This document shows positions 20,303 through 32,700 of a stretch of DNA of 64,000 bases, one piece after another. The notes under the pieces are model-generated. The model searched no databases. It had not been told where the DNA came from and saw only the letters and a program-made list of their open reading frames with translations. The position numbers were made by a program, and so were the translations under genes. The first letter of the stretch is position 1. Each line of letters begins with the position of its first letter. Source of the DNA: Campylorhamphus procurvoides (taxonomy: Eukaryota; Chordata; Aves; Passeriformes; Dendrocolaptidae); NCBI GenBank assembly GCA_013396655.1, contig WBMV01004257.1:62001-126000 (forward strand), written 5' to 3'.

Positions 20303-23300
20303 AAGAATAGATTCTGTGCTGGAAAAGCACATTACCAGGTCGTGTTTAGCATCTTTAACCCCCGAGTCCTTCTTCTCATGCTACTTTCAGTGCATTCTCT
20401 GCACAGCCTTTGAATTCAGATGGATTTGTATGAAACACTCTTCAAACTTGAACATGAAAATTGCTTGATGCTTTTCATAGCATAATACTGTTTGGTACTT
20501 CTAGATCTTTTTATCAATTAAATGAAGGTTTTCTTTTTAGTGTTTGAAATTCATTTTTACAGTGATGATTCAATTGAACAGTAAATATAGTTATTCTTTA
20601 TTTCAAGTAAGTGAAATCGTTATGTATTTTTCTACTTAAAATGGAATTACAAGACAAAGAAGAATATTTGACAAAAAATAGACATGCAAAATATTTTCAT
20701 GAAGCAGGATGGAGACAAGCACCATTTGTTTTAGAGACCTTTCATAAATAATAGCAGTAGAATGATCCTGACAGACTTTCTTATTATTAGCTTAGGAATA
20801 ATACACTGTGTAAGAAGAAGTAAAAAGTTCAAGGAAGGTCCCGCCTTCTCAGGGATGATCATTCATGACTGAAGCATTATGCAAAGCATGTAACAGATGA
20901 AGAAATGCACAAAAAAAAGCAAAATAAAATCCAAAGTAAAACATATCAGAATGAGTTATTTGCATGTGACTCCATGTAATAAATGTCACAGCTTTCTAAA
21001 TGTGTTGAGCAAGAATCGACTAAACATGTTAAAATAAACAGCACAGCCTTCTATGCAGAACAAATACCATTCAGAACATCTCCATTTGTCATTAAAGAAA
21101 AAATAAAAATATCTTTTTCTACACAAGTAAATTTTATAGATCAAAGAAACATGGGAAAAAGAAATCTCATCTCTATAACCTTATCATATTTACTGAAAGG
21201 TAAAGCAAATCAAAAAACGTAATTTTTAATACTTTAGTTGATCTTAATGTGAAGAAAATTAGCACAATTTATGGTAAAGTGTTTGGGCAATGAAGACATA
21301 TATAGAATAATGTGGTCACGAATAATCAATAATCAGATAGACAACTAACTTAAGGTTTCCTCACTGAAATCTGAAAATTAGTTCTGGGTAGGAAAGGAAG
21401 GTAGATAGGCCAACAGAATTGATTAAATCAGTTTTGAGTCCGTTTCTTTCTCAGGCCTTTGACTTTCTGAAGAATTTCTGACACCTCTGTAAATACACCC
21501 TGATTTCTTGCTTTGCCACCTTCCATTAAACATATAGGAAATACTAATGAACTGATTGTTAAACCAGTGAAACATATAAAAGGTGGATACCAGTACCTTT
21601 TGCTTGTAAATAAGCTCTAAGTGATAAATATCCATCTGCTAAGGGCTTATGGATATGTGTTTATACGTAAAGTTTGTCACATGTGTTTGGATTTAGGAGG
21701 GCTCTGGTTGACAAAACCTAAATTAGGAAGGACTGTGGTGGACTGGGCTTCCTTTAGTTATGTGCCCAAAGATTCTAATATGTGTGTGTGTGTGTAATTT
21801 GAGGTTATGGCACTTGAACAGTACGCTGCTTATAACTTTTATTGAGACTTACAACCAGTCTGAGCCTTTTCCTACATCTTCCATTTAAAGAAAACCTCTC
21901 CTTAATATCCTCTTTCCTTTCTTTTTACTTTTGATAGCATAACCACTGAAGCTGTATCAGAACTTGCTAGTTTTCTGTTTACAGCAAAGTGGGTTGACTG
22001 AAGATGTAAAATACGTGAGAAAGAAGTAAAATCTGGTATAAGGTTCTGATGGTTCAGTCTACTGAAAATGAAAAATGACTATATAGTATGAATAGTAATT
22101 CAAGGAAAAGTTTTAATACGCTAAAATATTTTTAATATATTCTAAATATATGGCTTGTTTTGAAGTCTATACATCATCTAATCATCAGTATCACTCCTGT
22201 CATCCTAAAATATTCAATGAGCCACAGTGATTTTTACAGTAAGAAGCAAATTAAGGAGAAGTAAACCACCTTCTTTTCCTTGTTTTTGTCACTGTGATTA
22301 TTCTGTTTCTTCAAGTCCTTACAAAATGTTGTCTACATTCAATAGATAGATGTCTACTTATTTTAATGGCTTGTGGATCACACTACACTGCTTCAGTTAC
22401 CACGGAAGGTGAAAAACAAGGAAAACTGCAAAATTAAAACCCAGATATGGGGGAGGGGTTTTATGTCTTTTAGTATTTTCTTCCTTAATAAATTGCCATA
22501 GTGTATGCCCACACAGGTGGTTTTCTAAAACAATGTTTTGTATTAAAATCTGAAGGGTTTATAAAAAACAAAGTTGTAATCTAAATGTAGAATTTGATTT
22601 GAAAAAGGGAAAACTGTTGTTTTAGGCTAACAATAAGCCAAACAGAGCCTTGAAATGTGTTTACTAAACCATCAGATTTACACTGTGTGATGAATGAGAT
22701 GAATTTGCCCTGTAGTTTAGGCTTGTCAAGGAACACCGGGGTATTGAGAGACTGAGACGTTTAATAGAGTCTTCATTTCCCTATGGATAAGTAACTCTCA
22801 CCCTATATCTGAGTGTTTTATTTTGTTGGTTTGTTGTTGATGTTCCATTATTTTGTTTGGTTGATTGATGAGTTTCAAATATTGATCTCTACTGTTTCTC
22901 TCCAACTGTCCCCAGATGGAGGCAGAAGACATGAGAACAAAACTAACTCCCTTCGGACAAGTAAATCACACAAAATAGATTAAAGAAGTGACAGAATTTA
23001 TACAAAGATATGGAATCTATTTCCAGCTTCATTATATTCTAAGGAATGATAGTACACAAAAGTCAAATAATAACAATAAAACATTTCAGTATATATGCTT
23101 TACAGGAATACATGCATGTTAAAACTCAGAGCTAATAGAATCCTGAAATGACAAGAATAACAACCCAGAAGTCATCAATATAGATTTCAGATACCGATTG
23201 TGGCTGGTACATATAATTTTAAAATTAAACTTCATCTCAATAACATATTGGTTGTTTTTTTTTCCTTTTTGCATAGTTCTTCACAATTAGTATCCAGAGA

Positions 23301-26300
23301 CATACCTATAAACTTATTATACTTATAAACTTATAATTTTTATTTTATTCTCAGTGAAACTAATAAATATTAAAATAGTCGCCTTCCAGAGCACAAAAAT
23401 GTTATAATTTCATATACAAAGTTTTCAATAATAGTTGCTGTGGTAATTATAGTCACTATCTGGGGCAAAACCCTTCCCATTAGACTGACATAAACTACCA
23501 ACATGAATGATATACATGACTCCATTTTGTGATGCATATTGTGGTAGTTATAAAACAAATGGTGACTATATGCTAGCTTATCTTCCTGATGAAAAAGAGT
23601 TGCCTTTTGATCAGTTGACTTTATGTGAGATAGTTAATACACTTCAAAAGGTAGTGAAAACAGAGCATTTAGTCAGAAATAAGTTCATTGCACTGACTGA
23701 CAGCTCATCTTCCAAAGATGAGATTTGAAACTAAAATTTAAAACTCTGTTGAATCCTGAAACTTATAGAACCTCCTCTATATGTGGTATTTTATTATGCG
23801 TCTTCTTCCCCACAGTTATTTATTTCTATATAGCAAAAGCTTCAAGTCACAAATCATTCTCTTTTTCTTAGGCTGCACAACTCCTTTCCTCTGCTCTCTT
23901 TCCCTGCTCCTTAATTTTCTGTCTCTTTCTCTCTCTCCTCACTTCCAATTAAAATAACTCTCTGGCCAACTGCCACTCTTTTCAAAGAATGCCCAGTTTA
24001 TGCATATTTAACTAAACAGATAATTTTTTCTCAATTTGTATTTAGACCAAAGTAAAGAGCTGGGTACCTAAATCTTGCCCCATTCTCCCCAGTTATAATT
24101 GTTGGTCCAGTAAAAAATACAGTCTTTATCCACAGCCTTGATTGCCTTCTAATGTTAAACCAAAATATTTTTAACATAGTATCAGACTAACTTCCATGAA
24201 GTTCAGTAGGGTTTTAAAGTGTAAACACTGGTTAGAAAATATGTCTCCATTTCCATATATAAACTGATCAAAATAAAGCATTATCTAATCAAGTCTCAGA
24301 GAAGCATGTTAAAATATGACAGCAACAGTGAACATTTATGGCAGTTGTCTTACACAGGTATTCAAAATAATTTTTTTCTGAATCTTGCAATTTTTAAAGA
24401 AGAAAATGTTCTATCTGTAAAGATAAGTTTTCCCTCAGAACTTGCTGGATACTTTGATGAAAAGTGTCATCGAGATTTTCCCATTACTAATTTTTGAAAG
24501 GGTAAATATGCACCCAAAATTTAAAGATCAATTCTTGGAAATTAATGTTTGATTTAAACTAGTGATAAAATCTATTTATTATATCAAAAGGTTAAATACC
24601 GAGTTTTCCTCAGGGCTCTTTCTAACTAACTATGAATTTTTCGAACTTAATACTTTTTTTTTTTTATCAAGACGGTAGATAACAAATTAATAAACTTTCA
24701 AATTTGGGTTTGGGTCATTAGCTAATATTTGCAATGCACTTAGAAAAAGTCAAGTATCCCACATATACCATACACTTAGAAACTTCTGACTGAACAATTC
24801 ACAAATTCCTTACAAACATTCCCATTCATCTGCTTTCTTACTTGTTCCTCAGTTCCAAATCTTACATGCAATACTATGGCTATTTTGTTGTATTAAAGGA
24901 TTATTTAAGAAAGAAAAGCACTGTTAAATAACAAGTTAGAGACCTGTATGTGAACAAGTGCTCTGAAAGCTTCATAAGCAAGCTTATAAAAAACCCCAAA
25001 ACATAATAGTTTGTTTTGTTTTTTCTTTCTTTTTTTTTTCTGATTCTTATTGCCAGTATTGTCAAGAATAATTGAAAGGTAGAAGCCTTTGCTTACAAGA
25101 AGAAGGACATTTCTTGGGAGATGTCAAGAACTGTGCTTTTCTTCAGCACAGGCTTGTGTACATATTCACTTACAAAATGGACAGGTTGACAGAAATTTCC
25201 ATGAAGTCCATGCAGCTGTCCCATATAATCTCCAACCATTTCTGTCTAATGTAATTCACATTGCAGATTACGTCTGGTATAAGGGTCTTCTTGAAAAGTC
25301 CTACACTCCATTTACTACGAAACTATTACTTTCAGACACAGCAGTTATGCAGTGGGATATCAGTATCCATCATCCAAATGCGTGCAGGTCAAACAGAGAA
25401 TGTTTAATTTCAGACACATTTCTTTTGTTCTTGGTTTTTTTTGGTGTTTTTGGAACCACTTATTAGTTAGTATATAGGATTTTTTTAAAGCAATTTCTTA
25501 AATACTTAAGACTTGTAAGCATTGAAAAATGAACCTGTGGTCATTCTTCCATTTTCATTCAGTCAGTTCCGAAACCCAGGCATTCGTAAATTAAGAGATA
25601 TTATGGTGAGGTAACTTTTTTCAGTTAATCCACTGTACTTCCTGGGTCATCTTTACAATTATTACTGCACAGAGTAAACTTCTCAAACCAAAGAGAAATA
25701 TAAAATATACAGATAAATTAATTTCTGTTCTGTTTCCTTTATGAAGTCCTAGAAAGAATTTTACATTTTACAACTATGCATGGTTGTTATTACAATTATT
25801 ATGTAGTACTGAGGTGTATTTGACACTTCATGAACCAAAACAGTGCTGAAAGAAACCTATGTGTTATTCAGTCTTCTCTAAGAATTTAAATAATGGCATT
25901 TTTCAAATTATAGAGAATTTTTTATGAATTATAGGGAACTTTTTTTTTTCCATTTCAAACCAGAAAGACAATTTTTCCAATTCAAACTTTAATGTAAAAT
26001 ACATTTATTAGAATGGAAGAAGTAGGGGAAAAAACCTCTGAGGCTTCAGGTGCAATTTGAATCTTATAGTTTTTGGGAAACTGAAAAACTATATCAAACC
26101 AAAACCTTAAATAGATATTCTATTAATAGTTGTCTAAGCTCTAGCTTTAAGTGAGTCTTTTACAGGGCTTTTTCTGATCCCATGAACTCATCCATTTCCC
26201 TCAGTAATTAAAACAAACTATGTCTTTTATGTAGGTTTCTAAAAGGTTACATCAAATGAGCAGTTTAGTTTGAAGTTTACACACCGCTTGCTGTTACATA

Positions 26301-27261
26301 AAATAATTCTGGAGCATTAAAGCTAAAAAAGCTTCCAATCATTAAAGTACAATAAATGCAGGGACATTTTTGAATCACTTTATTTATTCTGGATGTTGGC
26401 CAAATTAACTGGTAATTCTAAAAAAACCTGCTGCTGCCAATTAAAACTAATTAGAAGTGGCAACATATCACTCTAAATTACAATCATGGCACAAGGTGTT
26501 ACAGTTTGTAAACTCAAGCTTGGTCTGGCCTTTATTTTTATAAATGCAATTATTTTATTTTTTTTAAGAATTGGAAAAAATTTGATTATGGAAAATCAAA
26601 CTACATTCCAAGCACTTATTTTAGCAGAGATAAAAAAAAAATATTTCCAGTTTACATTTGCAAGTGTACTTTCAAAACTCTTCTGTTATTTCTGCTTTAT
26701 TCTGTAAGAGAGACAAGGGAAAGAGTTATAGCTACTCCCAGGCTATAGTGACCCTTAGAGGCTGAATATCTGCATATTAATGCAATAGAAGAAAACAGTA
26801 AAGACAATAAAAAACTCCATAAGTTCTTCTGACATTTTCACTAAATTATAACTTGCCAAGAACATTAAATCATAGCACTGTGTATTCTTTTATCACAGCT
26901 GTAAGTTAGTAGAACTGTAACTAATTTGTTTTATTTTATTCCTCTTAAAGTTATAGTTTGCAATTTGTTGACATTCTGGTGACCAGGAAGGTAAGATGTA
27001 ACTTTACATGTGTAAAGATTGAATCTTGTATTTTTGGCAATTATGTCAAAGATATTTTTAACAGTTTATTGAATAGAATTTGTGGGCTTAAGGATGGCAT
27101 TCTGGAAAATTATGTCTTCTGAAAAAAACCTACATGATGAAACATTTAGAAAAACCCTCATATTTCGTAATTTCTTTTAAAATGATAAAATTTAATTTAA
27201 TGGATTTTTAAACATCAAAAAACTATATCCATATTGAATGAGATTTCAATCAATAAAAACT
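20303..27261. other. Long AT-rich stretch without recognised genes or large repeats
   Basis: Nearly 7 kb with no CR1 or LTR that I can recognise. A short (TG)n run lies at 21781-21795 and a pyrimidine-rich stretch at 23900-23950. Poly-T runs occur near 24655 and 25030. Open frames at 20983-21222, 23507-23728, 24306-24497 and 25072-25466 show no domain that I recognise. Non-repetitive sequence such as this may contain conserved noncoding elements, which cannot be judged without an alignment. Confidence 0.5.
21781..21795. repeat. Short (TG)7 microsatellite
   Basis: Seven TG units in a row after CTAATA. Confidence 0.9.
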
Positions 27262-27450
27262 AGTGACAGTCAGACATTGGAATAGGCTGCCCGGGGAAGA
27301 GGGGGAATCACCATCCCTGGAAGTAATCAAGATGCATGTGGATATGGCACATGGTGATATGGTTTTGTGATAAACGTGCTAGTGCTAGGTTGATAGTTGA
27401 ACTAAATGATCTTAGAAGTCTTTTCCAACCTTAATGATTCTATGATTCTT
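27262..27450 (+). mobile_element. CR1 LINE 3' end, plus strand
   Basis: Sense CR1 terminus: TTGGAATAGGCTGCCCGGGG, then CACCATCCCTGGAAGTAATC, TGCTAGGTTGATAGTTGAAC, TGATCTTAGAAGTC, TTTTCCAACC and the two terminal repeats ATTCTATG ATTCT at 27438-27450. About 190 bp, strongly 5'-truncated. Confidence 0.92.
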
Positions 27451-28772
27451 TTGTCTTAAAATATTTTAGAGGAAAAGTCAAATTGATGAAAAATATTTAG
27501 AAATCCTCTTTACTACAAACAGAAGCTCAGAAAATCAAGATTTTATTTCATTTTCTTGGATTATGTATTCCCAATGGGATTTGTTTGTTCTTTTGCCTAT
27601 GGTGACTGATCCTGAATAAAACTACCAGTGGCAGCTCATGCCTCTTGGCAGCAGTCACCTGAGTGGGGGATGTTTTAGGGAGAGAAGGGTGTCCAGTTGC
27701 CTCGACTTGCTGAGCTGTACCAGATGAACCTACTTTAGTTGGAATCTGGAGTAAGAGATCCTTAAAGCTTCCATGTTTATCAGGCAGCTTTCTTCTCTCC
27801 TTGTGATAAAGTCTTTGTGGAACGGAGAAGACCTCAAGGACCTTTGCTTAGAAAAAAAGTGAAAATGAAGAATGCTTCTATAGTCTAGGAGCACCCTCAA
27901 GAGGATACACTTGCTCAAATTACTGGTTAGTATACTTGCATGGGTTATGCTCCCGGCCCCCAGTAGTGCTTATGTATTTTGCATAACTAATTAAACAAAT
28001 GAAAGAAGCAGTCCTAGAACCAAGGGTCAGAATCCTATTGCACCACTCTTATGTAAGTATCCCACATAGCAGGCTACAGAGTAATTTTCCCCTTGCCTCA
28101 CTGTAATTACAATTGAATTCTGTTCTGTGCACTGGCAGTGGAGAGCGGAAAGCAGCTGAAGACTGGAAGAGTTGGTGGATATTTCTTAGCAATTCAAGTG
28201 TTTGAGTGCCCTCCAGCTGAAGATGACAAGTAGGTGATAGAGAAGCTCATATTTTGAACTGTTTTTTCCACCTGGACTTTACTAAGATTGTGTAGCTCCC
28301 TTTACATGGTAAGTAATATTAAGTTCAGGCAAATGAACTTTGAAGGCTGTATGCAGTTTTTATATTGTGTATTCCTTAAACTTTTGTCCAGCAAGAGTCA
28401 GAATTCGTGAATATAAAATTTCATATTCAGCTACAGCAACACCATTTCAGTATATTAAAAAAATTAAATTTCTAGAATATTCTACCTATATCAGATTTAA
28501 TTGGAACAAACAAATACTGATGATGTCAAAATGTATCTATGCGGTCATGCAGGGTATGAAAGTGGTAGGCTTTCAAACAGGTATGTAATTTTAAATATGC
28601 TTTTTTATTATCCCCATTAGCTATCTACTTGGCTAGACATAAATATTTTGAAAATGTGGATCATTTATTTGATTGACAGGAATTGTTTCTTTGGAATCAA
28701 CCTAGTCAAGTGAATCAATATATAGTTAGTTTGGAAATTAATTAAGTAACTGGTGAAATTAAGTGGCTGCAT

Positions 28773-28773
<1 letters not shown>
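27451..28773. other. No recognisable gene or repeat
   Basis: Mixed-composition spacer. Slightly GC-richer at 27600-27730 and 28120-28220, without any motif that I can name. Confidence 0.45.

Positions 28774-28805
<32 letters not shown>
28774..28805. repeat. (CA)16 microsatellite
   Basis: An uninterrupted CA dinucleotide run of 32 bp after GCATG, followed by a TAGGCACACAG interruption. It creates spurious HTHTHT and CVCVCV reading frames on the two strands. Confidence 0.97.
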
Positions 28806-28808
<3 letters not shown>

Positions 28809-29472
28809 GCACACAGTTGTGCAAGAGGGGACTGTTAAAACTGTAGTAATCATTCCACTAAGCAGGCATGCTGTTTTCCATAGCATGTTGATAAGGTTTA
28901 GTACCCAAAATGTTTTTGACAATTTATTCCTCTTTTTTTTTTTCCTGTTTGAATTAGTAACTCAGATAACAAAACCTGAAGAGAATAAGAAAGGTATATG
29001 TCAGGGAAACCAAGAATCCAAATTGTCAGAACAGTACTAGAAACATATGTTAATTAATCTGCCGTTAAGCTGTTCCCACAACAGTCAACATAGGTAGTGT
29101 GGGGTCCAGATGAAATAAGAATTAATCAGTACACAGAAAATATACCATCTCAGTCTAGTCTTGTATGTAATTTTATGGAAGGACTATGTCCTAGATGGAT
29201 GTGAAAGAAGAGAAGGCCATATGGATCAGTTCAACAAGGATAGTTTGTGTTTGTAAATAATACAACAAAAAAAGAAGGAACTTTATTGTAAAAACTGATA
29301 TAATGCTGCTCATTTATTTATACCTGATGTTTTAAATGGTTAATTTTCACTTATTTTCTTTTTCTTATTTAATTACTGGTATGCTAGATTTGAAATGGCA
29401 ATTCATGGATTTTCAGTGCTATGTGTGTCTCAGTGCAGCATAATGTATAAAAAACAAGCAAACAACAGAGAC
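28806..29472. other. No recognisable gene or repeat
   Basis: AT-rich. A T10 run lies at about 28932. Nothing supportable. Confidence 0.45.
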
Positions 29473-29730
29473 AATTTTGAAGAGAGCAAAGAAATTGAGC
29501 TGGTTTTAACCCATACAGTCCTTTCCAATGACTGCCGATACTCAGTTGTGACAGAGAGCATGTAGAGACTGGTAATGGTAATCAGGTTTGTACCGTGATA
29601 CAACTGTACATTGAAATTGCTGTATTGTGCTTGTGTTTGTAATTCAGTATATTGCTGAATCATTTCTCAAAATCAAAACTCCATGTAATGCAATTATCTT
29701 CAAAGAAATAAATTTATAATTAGAACATTT
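29473..29730 (+). repeat. Interspersed repeat copy B, probable LTR 3' part
   Basis: Homologous to copy A at 12538-12790 in the same orientation. The shared order is TTGAAGAGAGCA, GAGCTGG or GAGCTGA, GAGACTGGTAATGGTAATCA, TATTGTGCTTGTG, AAATCAAAACTCC, TGTAATGCAATTAT. It ends with GAAATAAATTTATAATTAG, containing AATAAA, and TTTCACA. The ending fits an R/U5 LTR terminus. Confidence 0.7.
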
Positions 29731-32700
29731 CACATTCCTAATGTGAAAAAAATCTAAAATAATCATAGTATTGAACTATGACACCCAGAGGTTATATTTT
29801 GAAATAAATCTAGTAGTATGAAATTATTATATTTTAAGTTATCATTTTATTAAAGCCAATGTTGACTATGTTGAAGGAAATGTAGGAATTATGGCAAAAG
29901 TAGTTATAGCATACAGTTCAAGAAATTAAAGTTAAATTATTATCCTGACATAAAAAAATAAAAAATAATTAAGAATAAATTTAAAATACATGTTTAAAAG
30001 CCTCATCTAAACCCAGAATTGCTCATTTACTTTTACAGGTGTTGTTTCAGCAAAGGAGTTATCCTGTGTCTGACCCGCAAACAGAAAGAACGTTTCCAAA
30101 TCGATTTGAAATAAAAAATTGTCAGCATTGAAGTTAGGTACATTGCAAGATGATTTTTGGTTTCTCTGCATGGTAGTTGTTGACTTCTGAGAAAAGTTTG
30201 CTGAACTCCTTCTATAATCAACAAGGATAAGTCATGAATGTAAAGAAAACGTTTTCTAGTTTAAGGTTACTGTGTAAAATAGGCCAATCAATTGAAATTT
30301 ATATAATCTTTAACACATGCTCATATGTCCAACTACCCAGAATGTTCTATTTCTTCACAGTGATCAGTGTTTTTAAAACTGTGTTACACAGTCCTGATTA
30401 ACCTCATCTTCCCTTATTATTTAATTAATGTCAGCCCACTGAATCAAGAAATTTTATGGTAATAGAAAATTATTAGCATAAAGTTTGACCTCCTGTGAAC
30501 TAGAATTTCACCATGCAGCTAATTCTATAACATTGAGGTCACGTATAATCTATTTTCATAATAGTGACCCATAACAGATGTAGTATAATTTACAGTCCTA
30601 CACAAGTTGGTCCAAGATTAAAATACATTTGATATCATTGTAGAAGATGTATTCAATAATACATGATATTATTGTACATAGTATATATATTTCTATATTT
30701 AGTTATAAACACATACATGTATGTTTCAGTAAATACACTGGAACACTTCTGCAGCTACAAGCACAGGCAATAAACCATGCAACAATTTCATCTAATTTCA
30801 TGTTAGTTGCAATAGGACTTCATAAATATCTGAAAGAAGAGATTAATCAGCATATTGAATGACAACTGTTATCTAAAATATTCTCCTGTCTGACTTCTGA
30901 TTACGTAGCTGAACAAATTGGAGAAACTGAATATTTTTCTCTTTACGTTACAGAGGTTTTTAACTTTCATTAAAAAAAACAAAACAAGAAATCCCAAAAA
31001 TTTACAGATGCCATGTACACAATAGGGTTTTCTTCTATGAACCAAGGATTTGGAAAACTATAAAGCAATTAATAGCTGTTTTGAAACTGTTTTCCTTTTT
31101 TTTTTCTTGTGAGTTTTAATGATGAAAGTGTAATTTCTTATTTGATTTCTGTGATGACAAGTTCTAATACCTGTATAAGTTTTTTTTGTTTGACTTCACT
31201 TTTCATTTTTAAATAATCTGTTTCTTAAATGCTGAAATGAGTTTATGTTCCAAATAAATTAATCACTTTTTTCAGAATAAAATAATACAGTCTGCTCAGA
31301 AAGCATTTGTCTGATTCTTCAATTCACTGAAAAATGATGCTGACTCTTTTAGTTAGCACTATTATAGTTGTTTTTATAAGTGAAAATTAATTTTGAAATC
31401 AGTTATTTTCTTATCTTTCTTTATCTTTACTTAGTGTATAATATATTCTTCCTTGGGTTTATGTCTATTTAAATTGAATATAGTGAAACCGTGGGGGTGA
31501 TTTTATCTCCTCACGTGGCATAAGACATGACGATTCTTTCCTTGTTTTGCAGACTGGAAAGCTCAAAAGGAGAAGAAAGCGGCAGAGAGAACTCCTTAAG
31601 CTCTTCTTTATATTTCACTTTTCTACAGTAAGCAAAACTTACATAAAGTCCTGTAAAGATGTATGCTAAATTAAAACAAATATTTGAAGAACTTTCAAAT
31701 AGTCCTATGCTTTTCAAGTCAAAGTGTGGGCGTTATTCTGCAACATAATATCTGTACAATTAAAATTTGTTATATATTTGAATTTACCTGAATAACTTTG
31801 AAAAATATTTTTGTTTTGTATGTATCTATGATATGTATTTTCAGACAAAAATATAAACATTTAAAAAGAAAAGAAATGTGGAATTTCCCAAAGGTTGATT
31901 CATAGTAACAACATAACTCAGTTACTCAGATAATATTGTCGAACTAGTCATATCTGTTAATAATCCACACCCCATACCCATTAACAAGCATCTTTAGCAC
32001 TGCATATTTTTGATGTGAGTCTAAAAAATTGTGATTTGGTGCTCAGAGGAGGCAAGAACCCTAAATTCATATGTCTTTCAAGGAGGGCAGGTTCTAAGAC
32101 AGAAAGCACTGCTTGTAGATGAAATGTAATTTTTCAAAAATCTCTGAATGTGATTGATGTCAAATATCTTTTGTGAATTCAAACTATTTACAAAATTATT
32201 CAGATCATTTTATTCACATACATCCTATTATTTGTGAGAGAACAAACATAGCAAGGTATAGGAACTGGACTCAATTTTTAAATATCTTCCTGTTCATAAA
32301 TTTTAACAATTTAGCATGGGTGCAAGCACACAGTGTAATAATGTTCTAATCCCTTTGGTCCTCTTTAAAGTAACATTCATCTTAAAAATAGTCATATTAC
32401 TAGATCTTTATGCATTTATTTTTTCCTGATTTTTCCCTATTTAATATGTTATTATCTTATTCCCCTTGATGACATCTGTTAATTTCATTTAGCTGTGCCA
32501 TGTGATTACATTTACCCAATTTCTTAATTATTGCATTGTGAATAATTAATACTTTTATATTCAGTTTCATTGCCAGGAAAACATTTATCTAAATTACACA
32601 GAAAACCTTTTTGTGTAATCAGCCTAACTCATAACTGTTTACTCTTTTCAAATTAATCTTAACTGTTAATTTTAAAAGTTACTTTTACAAAATTCTATTG

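Noticed and set aside
28665..29040. Open frames rich in HTHTHT (plus) and CVCVCV (minus)
   Set aside because: They are direct translations of the CA microsatellite and have no exon context.
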